27,458 bases of DNA from a virus. A program made the position numbers and the translations under genes. Within the stretch, counting starts at the first letter, position 1. Each line of letters starts with the position of its first letter. Where the stretch lies: the IMG/VR virus record IMGVR_UViG_3300007631_000006, positions 1-27,458 of that record. One strand, written 5' to 3'. The notes beneath the pieces were generated by a model that was given only the letters and a program-made list of their open reading frames with translations, had not been told where the DNA came from and ran no database searches. This document shows, piece by piece, positions 6,377 to 13,224 of the stretch.

Positions 6377-7621
6377 CTACGCGTCGGACCATCCTTTCAA
6401 TACGTCCGGTGAGAAGTTATTATATGAGAACTCCATGCGATCGACTAGCTTCACAGCGTTATTGCTGAGGCGGTCGATGGCTACGTAGCCCTCATCACCC
6501 GTTGTTCTGTATCCGTTACGAGTACGAACAAAGGTGCTCATATCATTCAATTTGTCTAGTTTATTTATAATAATAAGTTTCGCATCAATGAGTGCCTGCT
6601 GCAGATCAAAGACTAATTTAAGGTTTTTTCGGTTCTTTTCCGAAAAGAATTCAAGAATCTCGTCACGCTTAGCGAACTGAGACGCTCGACCTTTTTCGGT
6701 CTTTCTCTTTGAGGCTTCCTTCTCGTACTTACTCTCGATCCAACGAATTAGATTGTTGACGTGGGCGGCGGTGTCCTTAATTCTCTCACCACGACGAACA
6801 TACGTGTTATTGAACTGCTCGATCATTTGAGCGAACTCTTTATTGTTCTCAATCTCTCGTAGTGTCGAACCGGAGATTCTGGAGAAGATCTTACCAGCCT
6901 TTGACAGTGCAGCGGTTACTTCTTCAGTGTCACTCTTTGTCAGAGTCGCCTTACCCGACAGATCCTTGAGACCCGCGTCCTGTAACCAGACGTTACTAGA
7001 ATTCTTAAAGTCGCGTTCGGCGTTGACATTGAACGATGAGCTCATGGACTGAAAAGAATCACCTGTGTATCGTGTATGAAACACGATCCCGATCTTAGCA
7101 GCCTTGATCTCTTTACCGGCATCTGAGTCAACGGGGACGGCGTACACAATGGTGTTGGGCTGAAAGGTATAGTACTTTGTTTCATCGATCGTATCGGTCT
7201 GAACGTCGCCTTCTCCGAACATAAAGTCGCCCTGAAAGACACCCTCGGTTACCACGCCATTGAGATACTTCAGCGCAGCCTTGAGCTTAACCGCAAGATC
7301 TCCGGATGTATCCTCATCGACCTCTGCAGGTGTCGTATAGTACTTTGGTGTCGTATTGAATACCGACTTTTTGCCAACAAAGAATTCGCCGGCCTTCTCG
7401 TTCTCCGGTGGTACGATACCACAGAATACGGCCGGAGCACCGTCCCACTTAACTGTTACATCCGTCTGAGTCGAGGTATTACCAGCTAACATGTCTCGCA
7501 GCTCGCGAAGCGCGTTGATCGACTCGCGTGTACCGCTGACGCCACCATAGATCACGGCGTCCTCGATGTGAGTCATATGAGTGTTCTTTGCCTCGGCGAG
7601 GTATGATGTAAATGAAAGCAT
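6377..7621 (-). CDS. Capsid-targeted-like protein with KWDG (ligase/capping-type) motif
   Basis: A 414-residue protein. It begins MLSFTSYLAEAKN, the shared signature with L-A-E|A. The body contains VTVKWDGAPAVFCGI (56-69), where K58-W-D60-G61 resembles motif I (KxDG) of the covalent nucleotidyltransferases (DNA/RNA ligases and capping enzymes). EGVFQGDFMFGEGDV (126-140) could be motif III-like, and AKIGIVFHTRY (175-185) motif IV-like. The C-terminal 200 residues are helical and basic (EKEASKRKTEKGRASQFAK). I know it as a conserved hypothetical of marine T4-like phages; the ligase-fold link is inferred from motif order. Its ATG overlaps the previous stop by one base (TAATG). Confidence 0.7.
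   Translation of the reverse strand: MLSFTSYLAEAKNTHMTHIEDAVIYGGVSGTRESINALRELRDMLAGNTSTQTDVTVKWDGAPAVFCGIVPPENEKAGEFFVGKKSVFNTTPKYYTTPAEVDEDTSGDLAVKLKAALKYLNGVVTEGVFQGDFMFGEGDVQTDTIDETKYYTFQPNTIVYAVPVDSDAGKEIKAAKIGIVFHTRYTGDSFQSMSSSFNVNAERDFKNSSNVWLQDAGLKDLSGKATLTKSDTEEVTAALSKAGKIFSRISGSTLREIENNKEFAQMIEQFNNTYVRRGERIKDTAAHVNNLIRWIESKYEKEASKRKTEKGRASQFAKRDEILEFFSEKNRKNLKLVFDLQQALIDAKLIIINKLDKLNDMSTFVRTRNGYRTTGDEGYVAIDRLSNNAVKLVDRMEFSYNNFSPDVLKGWSDA
6562..6569 (-). promoter_or_regulatory. Possible internal late promoter TATAAATA
   Basis: An exact TATAAATA on the minus strand lies inside the KWDG-protein gene, about 255 bases upstream of the nucleotidyltransferase start. It may be a coincidence of the local AT-rich codons for LIIINKL, or an extra late start for the two large downstream genes. 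Confidence 0.25.
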
Positions 7622-8403
7622 TATTCGAACTTCAGTGTTGGTTTTATAGTTGCCTGAGTGACGCGATCAAGACCAATGTTCTTTCTTTGTATCTTGCCGG
7701 AGAATATTACTTCACCATAGTCCTTCTTCCCCTTATCATTGTTTATAAGAATCACCTCATCACCCTCGAAGTAATTGAACGCTCGATCACCATACTTTTT
7801 TTCAATCTTTTCAAATTCTCTCGGAGCCCTCTTCTTCATTGTCTCAATCTGAGTCTTGGGGATCTCACCCGGTGCGCCCGAGAGATCGAGCTTTTCTTTT
7901 AGGTCAGCTAGCTCACCCATGATATCATCAAGTCTCACGGTCCCACCGAGTTTGAAATCATGAAAATCGCCGGCCTTTACGCGTGGTTTAACCGCTTTGA
8001 TCTCGTACTTCTTACTACCGACAACAAGATCTACACCAGCTGATGCACCACCGCCTAGTTGGCTGTTATCGAGAAGATAGTACAGTGTCGCCTCACCCGG
8101 ACCAACACCCTTTAACGGGTAGTCGTGTAGTTTAGAAAAAAGCTTCGTGTTGATTGACTTAAGCTCTCGAATCAGTGCATTAAGTTTGTCTTTGTCGACA
8201 CTAGTAAGAGTTTTTGATGTATCAAATCCTGGAAAGAAGTTCTTTGTCAGTAGATACTGAATCTCTGCCTTGTTCTCGGTCGACTCGAAATCAGATGTTT
8301 GTAGATTGAACGAAGTGACTTTCTCTGCGCGTCGAATAAAATCCATATTAAGATCATCGACAGAGATGGTTGCTTCTTTAATGTACGACTTAAACGATTT
8401 CAT
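7621..8403 (-). CDS. PD-(D/E)XK nuclease-like protein with capsid-targeting-like N-terminus
   Basis: The start is set at 8403 (MKSFKSYIKEATIS) instead of six codons upstream. It gives the full signature with I-K-E|A, and AAGAG lies 6 bases before the ATG. In the 260-residue product, GPGEATLYYLLD (102-112) supplies a helix glutamate. It is followed by SAGVDLVVGSKKYEIKAVK (121-139), in which D125 and E134-x-K136 fit the D...ExK core of the PD-(D/E)XK restriction-type nuclease fold. A lysine-rich helix and a C-terminal beta segment (FEGDEVILINNDKGKKDYGE) follow. It is the first gene after a terminator and an exact late promoter, so it opens the late block. Nuclease activity is inferred from motifs. 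Confidence 0.7.
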   Translation of the reverse strand: MKSFKSYIKEATISVDDLNMDFIRRAEKVTSFNLQTSDFESTENKAEIQYLLTKNFFPGFDTSKTLTSVDKDKLNALIRELKSINTKLFSKLHDYPLKGVGPGEATLYYLLDNSQLGGGASAGVDLVVGSKKYEIKAVKPRVKAGDFHDFKLGGTVRLDDIMGELADLKEKLDLSGAPGEIPKTQIETMKKRAPREFEKIEKKYGDRAFNYFEGDEVILINNDKGKKDYGEVIFSGKIQRKNIGLDRVTQATIKPTLKFE

Positions 8404-8435
8404 TCCTGACTCTTGTAACATAAGTTATATACTTC

Positions 8436-8443
8436 TATTTATA
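8436..8443 (-). promoter_or_regulatory. T4-type late promoter TATAAATA
   Basis: An exact TATAAATA on the minus strand ends 33 bases before the ATG at 8403 of the PD-(D/E)XK-like gene. It overlaps the AT tract of the upstream terminator. The match to the T4 late consensus and its placement at a transcription-unit boundary support it. Confidence 0.75.
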
Positions 8444-8477
8444 TAAAAAAATAAAGGCGACTCAAACGTGGCCGCCT
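8444..8477 (-). terminator. Rho-independent terminator after the metalloprotease-like gene
   Basis: Read on the minus strand, AGGCG (8477-8473) pairs with CGCCT (8459-8455) across an imperfect loop, followed directly by a T-rich run ending near 8444. It lies 36 bases after the stop at 8513 and just before a late promoter. It therefore separates the early/middle region from the late block. Confidence 0.65.
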
Positions 8478-8512
8478 ACATTAAAACAACAGTTAAGGAT
8501 TGGTTATTATAG

Positions 8513-8935
8513 TTATAAGGAAATCAGTTGTTTATGATATCGTTCTTCGAGATCAACGGCTTCCTGTTCCCAGGGACGATTCGCATAGTCTACGGAGGTC
8601 ATGTCCTCTCCCTTCCATACCATTCGAGGACCGAGGCCGCGAATGTGCTCCTGCACCAGGTCACCACGAACGTACTGCCAGATATGAACGAGCTCGTGAA
8701 TGATCGTTCTCTCGAGTTCTTCTCCACGTAGATCGGATCGAAGTTCGATCGTGTAGTCGTCGTGATCCTCCTGAGTACAGTAACCGTCAACGGTCATATC
8801 GTGGTCAATCTCAAATCCGACCGATATCATATCGTGGTCGATGTCTTCGAACACTTTATCGGATACTTGTCTTACCACTCTTTCAATCGTATCGACGACG
8901 CGGTCGTTCTTCACATTTCCAAGTCCGATCAACAT
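8513..8935 (-). CDS. Zincin-like metalloprotease-fold protein (HELVH)
   Basis: The frame is open back to 9115, but the start at 8935 (MLIGLGNVKNDRVVDT) is preferred because it lies 16 bases after the preceding stop. The longer version would overlap that gene in a low-quality arginine-rich stretch. The 140-residue product has RTIIHELVHIWQYVRGDL, with H80-E81-x2-H84 as a zincin HExxH, and a downstream NRPWEQEAVDLE with E124 as a possible third ligand, as in SprT-like or small phage peptidases. The substrate is unknown. It is followed by a terminator. Confidence 0.7.
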   Translation of the reverse strand: MLIGLGNVKNDRVVDTIERVVRQVSDKVFEDIDHDMISVGFEIDHDMTVDGYCTQEDHDDYTIELRSDLRGEELERTIIHELVHIWQYVRGDLVQEHIRGLGPRMVWKGEDMTSVDYANRPWEQEAVDLEERYHKQLISL

Positions 8936-8951
8936 ATTGAGAAGACTCTTA

Positions 8952-9179
8952 CTACTCTTCTTCCTCTGTATCGTCTTGATGAAAATTACGCCAACTCTCC
9001 TGATTCTGGTTACAGAGTCCGACAATCTCACCGTCCTCATCGATACGAATGTATCCGACCTCAGACAGTCGAGACATGACTGCCACCGCACCCTCTGTGA
9101 AAGACGTCGATCCATAGGATAGAATCGATGCGATCCAAAGGACTCCTAGCAGCAGAATCATCCACCATTCGAGAAACAT
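8952..9179 (-). CDS. Small single-pass membrane protein, 75 aa
   Basis: The N-terminus MFLEWWMILLLGVLWIASIL (1-20) is one hydrophobic segment. It is followed by GSTSFTEGAVAVMSRLSEVG and an acidic tail ending DDTEEEE. It could be a membrane-anchored early protein or a small lipoprotein-like factor, but no lipobox cysteine follows the segment. A GATAAATA late-promoter-like octamer lies 33 bases upstream of the ATG. Unrecognised beyond its topology. Confidence 0.65.
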   Translation of the reverse strand: MFLEWWMILLLGVLWIASILSYGSTSFTEGAVAVMSRLSEVGYIRIDEDGEIVGLCNQNQESWRNFHQDDTEEEE

Positions 9180-9188
9180 AGTGTTCTC

Positions 9189-9428
9189 CTAGTTTCCTGG
9201 AAAGACACTAGTATTTATCTCATCGATACTTTTCACGCCTCTTTCGATAATATCGAATCGACGACGCGAGGAATAGAAGTTCGAGCCCTTGGTCGACAAG
9301 ACGTGAAACGAACCGTCCACGACGTTCCAATAGGCATACACCTTGGCCTTCTTATCGGACAGAACGTACGTATGGTTCGGTGTGTTCGGTGCTTCGGTCC
9401 ACTCCGTGGTTTCCTTTGCGATGATCAT
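9189..9428 (-). CDS. Small conserved marine-phage protein, 79 aa
   Basis: A soluble protein of two parts: TTEWTEAPNTPNHTYVLSD, then KAKVYAYWNVVDGSFHVLST, and a segment NFYSSRRRFDIIERG. I recognise the pattern EW-...-NHTY-[LF]-...-K.+-Y.Y..-...-STSRRKF from small proteins and modules of marine T4-like phages, where it is uncharacterised. Its start codon overlaps the preceding gene by one base (9428). Confidence 0.65.
   Translation of the reverse strand: MIIAKETTEWTEAPNTPNHTYVLSDKKAKVYAYWNVVDGSFHVLSTKGSNFYSSRRRFDIIERGVKSIDEINTSVFPGN
9212..9219 (-). promoter_or_regulatory. Late-promoter-like GATAAATA
   Basis: GATAAATA on the minus strand lies inside the 3' end of the 79-residue gene, 33 bases from the ATG at 9179. 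That is the same distance as the exact late promoter at 8436 has from its gene. One mismatch from TATAAATA. Confidence 0.4.
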
Positions 9429-9595
9429 TATACCTTACCTCGTGTAATCTTAACGGTGGCAATAATGAGTGCGCCTACAAGGATGACGACGTAACCGATC
9501 AGCATCGGCGAAAATACCATCCACCACGACCAGGCGACAACCTCGGTCAGCTTAAGTACGATGAACACGATTGTCAGAGTCTCGAGAAATCCCAT
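9428..9595 (-). CDS. Small hydrophobic membrane protein, 55 aa
   Basis: The start is set at 9595 (MGFLETLTIVFIVLKLTEVV) because AAAGGAG lies about 10 bases upstream and the longer frame from 9649 would run through the promoter. It has two hydrophobic segments, about 6-21 and 26-48, joined by WSWWMVFSP, and a basic end (KITRGKV). It is the first gene after a strong promoter. I recall similar WSWW-containing small proteins in marine T4-like phages, with no known role. Confidence 0.7.
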   Translation of the reverse strand: MGFLETLTIVFIVLKLTEVVAWSWWMVFSPMLIGYVVILVGALIIATVKITRGKV

Positions 9596-9629
9596 GATGT
9601 AGTAGCTCCTTTCCTTAACTGTTGAGTCT

Positions 9630-9658
9630 ATTATACTATCCGAGACCACGGATGTAAA
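9630..9658 (-). promoter_or_regulatory. Early-type sigma70 promoter
   Basis: On the minus strand TTTACA (9658-9653), exactly 17 bases, then TATAAT (9635-9630). It lies in the gap after thyX and about 35 bases upstream of the ATG at 9595. It is one of six matching promoters in the window and resembles the T4 early consensus GTTTACA...TATAAT. Confidence 0.8.
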
Positions 9659-9686
9659 TAGCTAGAGTGAAGGAATTCACAATTCG

Positions 9687-10376
9687 TTACGATTCACTCA
9701 CGTACTCATCGATCATCGGAAAGATCTTTGCGATCTCATAGGCGCATTCACGAGCGATCAACGCGTGCTCCTTCTGTGTGCCGTTACCCGAGCGCAACTG
9801 AATGTAGTGAATCCAGGACCGAAGAGTACCGTTCATATACAGACGTGACGTAGTCAGACCTTCTGGTAGAACGGCACGACACTGTTCCTTAGCGATACCC
9901 TGCTCGATTCCCCACTTATAGGCCTCGATCGCGGCGTCCTTGACTTTGTTCTGTTTCTGAACCCACATCTCTTCCATGGTTCGATTCACCGAAGAGTCGT
10001 CCAGTTCAATCGAGTTCTGACGATTCTTCGTATCCTGAAGACGCGCCTCGCGCATAACGAAGTCAAGTTCCTGTGTCGGATCGGCGTATCGCTGACTGAA
10101 CTCCTGAAAAGCAAACGAGCGATGCCGTACGATCTGATGAGCGATGTCGCGAGTCGTATCGATCTCAATCACGGCGTTCACGAGTTCAAACGGACTCCAG
10201 TGTCCGTGGCGCGCTAGGAATCGCACGAGCTTTTCGGCCGTCTCCTGATTCGTCTGATTCGACGGGTTCGATACTCGAGCGGAGTAGACGACCAGATCCT
10301 GCAGGTCTGGATTATCCCTCCACTCCTTCACGAAGTCGTCGGTAGGCTGAGTGTAACTAATAAGTTTTGCTGTCAT
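9687..10376 (-). CDS. thyX: Flavin-dependent thymidylate synthase ThyX
   Basis: ThyX converts dUMP to dTMP using FAD, NADPH and methylene-tetrahydrofolate. The 229-residue length is normal. The ThyX signature is seen as RHRSFAFQEFSQRY (84-97), a variant of RHRxxSxNExSxRY in which the first Ser is Ala and Asn is Gln, while S95 is kept. Downstream, CRAVLPEGLTTSRLYMNGTL and RSWIHYIQLRSGNGTQKEHA are the usual substrate-binding C-terminal region. It follows gp41 with a one-base overlap (TAATG-type). With the dCMP deaminase and dCMP hydroxymethylase-like enzyme upstream, it forms a phage pyrimidine pool pathway. Confidence 0.93.
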   Translation of the reverse strand: MTAKLISYTQPTDDFVKEWRDNPDLQDLVVYSARVSNPSNQTNQETAEKLVRFLARHGHWSPFELVNAVIEIDTTRDIAHQIVRHRSFAFQEFSQRYADPTQELDFVMREARLQDTKNRQNSIELDDSSVNRTMEEMWVQKQNKVKDAAIEAYKWGIEQGIAKEQCRAVLPEGLTTSRLYMNGTLRSWIHYIQLRSGNGTQKEHALIARECAYEIAKIFPMIDEYVSES

Positions 10377-11785
10377 TATACTTTTACTCCACTGAAATCT
10401 TTACGTTCACTTGCGATTCCTGCTCCGGCCATTGATGAATCAAACACCGGTCCGCTGTCCTGTACCAATGTCTGAGCATTATCCTCGACGTCGTAAAATC
10501 GCATCTTAGCTTTATCAACACCCAGAACGAATCGTTTGTTCTGAGTGGGATCCGAGTATCTATTCTTGAGCTGTTTGACCATTACCTGACCAAGATTCTG
10601 CAGGTCCTCGGTAGAGATCAAAGCAAACATCATGTCGGCGGTCGCAGGTACACCGAATGATTCGGACGTGTTGTTCAAATCAACCTCTGAGTTGGCAAAT
10701 CCCTCACGATTTGACTGCGTTGCTGTAACGATCGGAAGATTGAACTCGATGGACAGACCACGAATCTCCTCGGCGATCGACTTGATTAATGAGTACGTAT
10801 TGATCGATCCACCGAGACCACGCATACGAGCCGACGAACAGATGTTCAGATAGTCGATAAAGATAATGTCTGGAACAAAATCACGTTTAAGTTGCAGCTC
10901 CTCGAGCAGTGCACGAAAGTGACCGGCATGAGCAGCACCGGTCGGATACTCCTTAATGATCAGCTTACCGGTGTTACGTTTTGCGATCTTGTTAATCTTA
11001 GTCGAGTACTGATCGTAGGACATGTTCTCGAGTTGATCGATCGGCACGTTCATAAGGTTCGCATCGATACGTTCGGCGATACGTTCCTCAGCCATCTCAA
11101 GAGTAACGTACAGAACGTTCTTACCTTGTGTCAGTATGGATGCAGCGTGATGACACATGAACATAGACTTACCGACACCAGTCGACGCAAGGATCACATT
11201 CAGCGATTTACGTGGAAGACCACCCTTACTGATCTTGTTCATATAGTCAAGATCAAAAGGAAGTTTTTCTTCGTAACGATGATAAAACTCGTATCGTGCG
11301 TCTGCGTCATTGATGTAGTCATGACCGACCGAGGTATCAAACGAGACTGAGAGCGCATCCTTGAGAAGATCGGGAAGAGCGTTCTTTGTCAGTTCCTTGT
11401 GACGGCCATCGATGATATTGATCGATTCCATGACCGCAAGATAGATCGCACGGTCCTGACACCACTTTTCGGTCTGGTCCTCGAGCCACTGCTGATTAAC
11501 CTCCTTGTATTCAGAGATGTCAGTAAGAAGACTCGATGCTTCGGATGCGTCATCCTCTGGCAGATTTTCTGAATCGGCAATTTCAATACCCAGGGCTTCG
11601 GCCGTCGGAAGTTTGTTGTACTTCGCGACAAAGTGAACGACTGAGTCAAAGATTGCTCGATGCGGACCTTCGAAATACTCGCGTTTTAGAAACGGAACGA
11701 CACGTCGTGTATACTCTTCATTGTGAAGAAGATTCCGCAGGATTGTCGTCTGTATCGTCGTCTCTGCCAATTCGGTAATCTCCAT
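10376..11785 (-). CDS. 41: Replicative DNA helicase, T4 gp41-like (DnaB family)
   Basis: A hexameric helicase that unwinds DNA at the phage fork. The N-terminal part has EYTRRVVPFLKREYFEGPH, matching the gp41 N-domain. The RecA-like core has LASTGVGKSMFMCHH (Walker A), VLYVTLEMAEERIAERIDA, PDIIFIDYLNIC (Walker B) and PIVTATQSNREG, then SESFGVPATADMMFALI. The frame is open to 11848, but T4 gp41 homology begins near the ATG at 11785. A TTG at 11770 with GGAG 9 bases upstream is also possible. It overlaps the preceding gene by about 65 bases, which is unusual here. Confidence 0.92.
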   Translation of the reverse strand: MEITELAETTIQTTILRNLLHNEEYTRRVVPFLKREYFEGPHRAIFDSVVHFVAKYNKLPTAEALGIEIADSENLPEDDASEASSLLTDISEYKEVNQQWLEDQTEKWCQDRAIYLAVMESINIIDGRHKELTKNALPDLLKDALSVSFDTSVGHDYINDADARYEFYHRYEEKLPFDLDYMNKISKGGLPRKSLNVILASTGVGKSMFMCHHAASILTQGKNVLYVTLEMAEERIAERIDANLMNVPIDQLENMSYDQYSTKINKIAKRNTGKLIIKEYPTGAAHAGHFRALLEELQLKRDFVPDIIFIDYLNICSSARMRGLGGSINTYSLIKSIAEEIRGLSIEFNLPIVTATQSNREGFANSEVDLNNTSESFGVPATADMMFALISTEDLQNLGQVMVKQLKNRYSDPTQNKRFVLGVDKAKMRFYDVEDNAQTLVQDSGPVFDSSMAGAGIASERKDFSGVKV

Positions 11786-12086
11786 TCTCAAATGCGTTTT
11801 CAATAATATGCATGATAATGTTTCCGACGTACGTCTGAAACTCATCATTATTCTCGAGCTGTTCGGCCGTATACATTCTAGGATCGTATTTTGTTACGGT
11901 AAAGTCATACGATAGCTCAGCCATCTCATCTCCGTCGAGAACACGTGCGCTGAGACGTGTAACCTTGAACTTAATACCGTTCCACCTAGAACTCGTACGA
12001 TCGATACGAATCTCAGAGAGTGCCTGACTTGAATCGGCTACAAAATCTGGATCAAGTATTGTATAGTCAGCTTCAGTTACTGTCAC
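11718..12086 (-). CDS. Conserved hypothetical between uvsX and gene 41
   Basis: The GTG at 12086 is chosen: AAGAGGA lies 8 bases upstream, within the 3' end of uvsX, giving a short translationally coupled overlap (about 14 bases). The ATG at 12143 would add a stretch that is only a shadow of uvsX. The 122-residue product has a beta-rich middle (EIRIDRTSSRWNGIKFKVTR, then AELSYDFTVTKYDPRMYT) and a helix NDEFQTYVGNIIMHIIENAF, with an acidic tail. Position suggests a replication or recombination accessory role, but no function is known to me. Confidence 0.65.
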   Translation of the reverse strand: MTVTEADYTILDPDFVADSSQALSEIRIDRTSSRWNGIKFKVTRLSARVLDGDEMAELSYDFTVTKYDPRMYTAEQLENNDEFQTYVGNIIMHIIENAFENGDYRIGRDDDTDDNPAESSSQ

Positions 12087-13161
12087 TACCCGCGTCCTCT
12101 TCAAGCTGTGGTTGTAGGTCTCCTGGAAGGTCATCCGCCTCAATCATCGACTTATAACCAATCATATAGTGATTACGAATAAACTCTTGGAACTTGGGAT
12201 CTGCAAGAATTGGTTCCCAGAACTCTGCCTTCTGTGTATCCTTCTCGCGAACCTTGGGCTGAACCTCTTCTCCAGTCTCTGTATTAATACGGCAGTACCA
12301 TCCTTGATTTGGTTTGGTAACATGACCGGAGAGCAGAGCAATGTCGAGTAGACCAGAGAACGGTTGAATGCCACCTTCCCAGGATACAGAGATCGGAATA
12401 CGCGACTTCTCCTTGACGAAACGCGACTTCTCGACATTAATGATAAAGTGATAGCCCTTGATCTCGGTTCCTTTCTTGTCCTGCTGACGACCAATGATCC
12501 AGACGTTATCGGAACTATACATGATGCCGGTACCGCCAGATACGATAGCCTTGGGAAAGAGACCGATCTCCTGATAGGTATGATTGACCGCCAGCATCGG
12601 AATGTTCTTCATCGAGAGATACGGCGTGACCATACGAAAGAGACCTTTCAGAGCCTTGGCACGAGACATATCGGCGACAGATTTCTCATTGATTGCGTCC
12701 TCGAGCTCCTTCTTTGACGCAAGGTTACCGATTGAATCGATTACGACGATGACCTTGTCACCGCGTTCAATCGACTCAAGCTGGTTGACGATATCGAACT
12801 TGAGCTTTTCGACATCAGTGATCGGCGTATGTAACACGCGATTTGTATCGATATCAAACGACTCGAAGTATCCCTGAGGTGAACCGAATTCGGAGTCGTA
12901 AAACAGCATGACCGCGTCCTCGTGATGCTTCATATACGCCGAGGCCATGAGCAGAGCGAACGAGGTCTTAAAGTGTTTGGACGGACCGGCGAGTACGGTA
13001 AGTCCGGATGACAAGCCACCATCGAGTCGACCAGAGAGTGCGGCGTTGACCATCGGTACATCGGTCGGTACTTGGTCGTTTTCTGAAAAGAACTTAGACG
13101 ATGCGAGAACCGACGTCTCCTTGATTCGTGAGTTCTTCTTAAGTTTATCCATTGCTGACAT
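12073..13161 (-). CDS. uvsX: UvsX recombinase (RecA/Rad51 family)
   Basis: Strand-exchange protein for recombination-dependent replication and repair. The 362-residue sequence follows T4 UvsX closely: ASKFFSENDQVPTDVPMVNA, ALSGRLDGGLSSGLTVLAGP, Walker A GPSKHFKT (59-66), LFYDSEFGSPQGYF, VIVVIDSIGNLASKKELEDA, KNIPMLAVNHTYQEIG, and SGGTGIMYSSDNVWIIGR. The acidic C-terminus (EEDAGSDSN) is typical. AAAGGAG is 9 bases before the ATG, and a strong early promoter lies 35-63 bases upstream. Confidence 0.95.
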   Translation of the reverse strand: MSAMDKLKKNSRIKETSVLASSKFFSENDQVPTDVPMVNAALSGRLDGGLSSGLTVLAGPSKHFKTSFALLMASAYMKHHEDAVMLFYDSEFGSPQGYFESFDIDTNRVLHTPITDVEKLKFDIVNQLESIERGDKVIVVIDSIGNLASKKELEDAINEKSVADMSRAKALKGLFRMVTPYLSMKNIPMLAVNHTYQEIGLFPKAIVSGGTGIMYSSDNVWIIGRQQDKKGTEIKGYHFIINVEKSRFVKEKSRIPISVSWEGGIQPFSGLLDIALLSGHVTKPNQGWYCRINTETGEEVQPKVREKDTQKAEFWEPILADPKFQEFIRNHYMIGYKSMIEADDLPGDLQPQLEEDAGSDSN

Positions 13162-13195
13162 GCAGACGTACTCCTTTTATCATTGTACGAGTATT

Positions 13196-13224
13196 ATTAT
13201 AACTCAATTCACTATCGATGTAAA
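13196..13224 (-). promoter_or_regulatory. Early-type sigma70 promoter for uvsX
   Basis: GTTTACA with its TTTACA at 13224-13219, 17 bases, then TATAAT at 13201-13196 (minus strand). It overlaps the last codons of the methyltransferase-like gene and drives uvsX, whose ATG is 35 bases downstream of the -10 box. Confidence 0.82.

Noticed and set aside
8936-9115. N-terminal extension of the HELVH protein to 9115
   Set aside because: It overlaps a good membrane-protein gene and is low-quality sequence; the start at 8935 fits the gene spacing.
10892-11350. Plus-strand open frame of 152 codons
   Set aside because: Fully antisense to conserved gp41 helicase motifs.
10376-11848. gp41 start at 11848
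   Set aside because: The first 21 codons have no similarity to gp41 N-termini and would deepen the overlap with the upstream gene to 131 bases.
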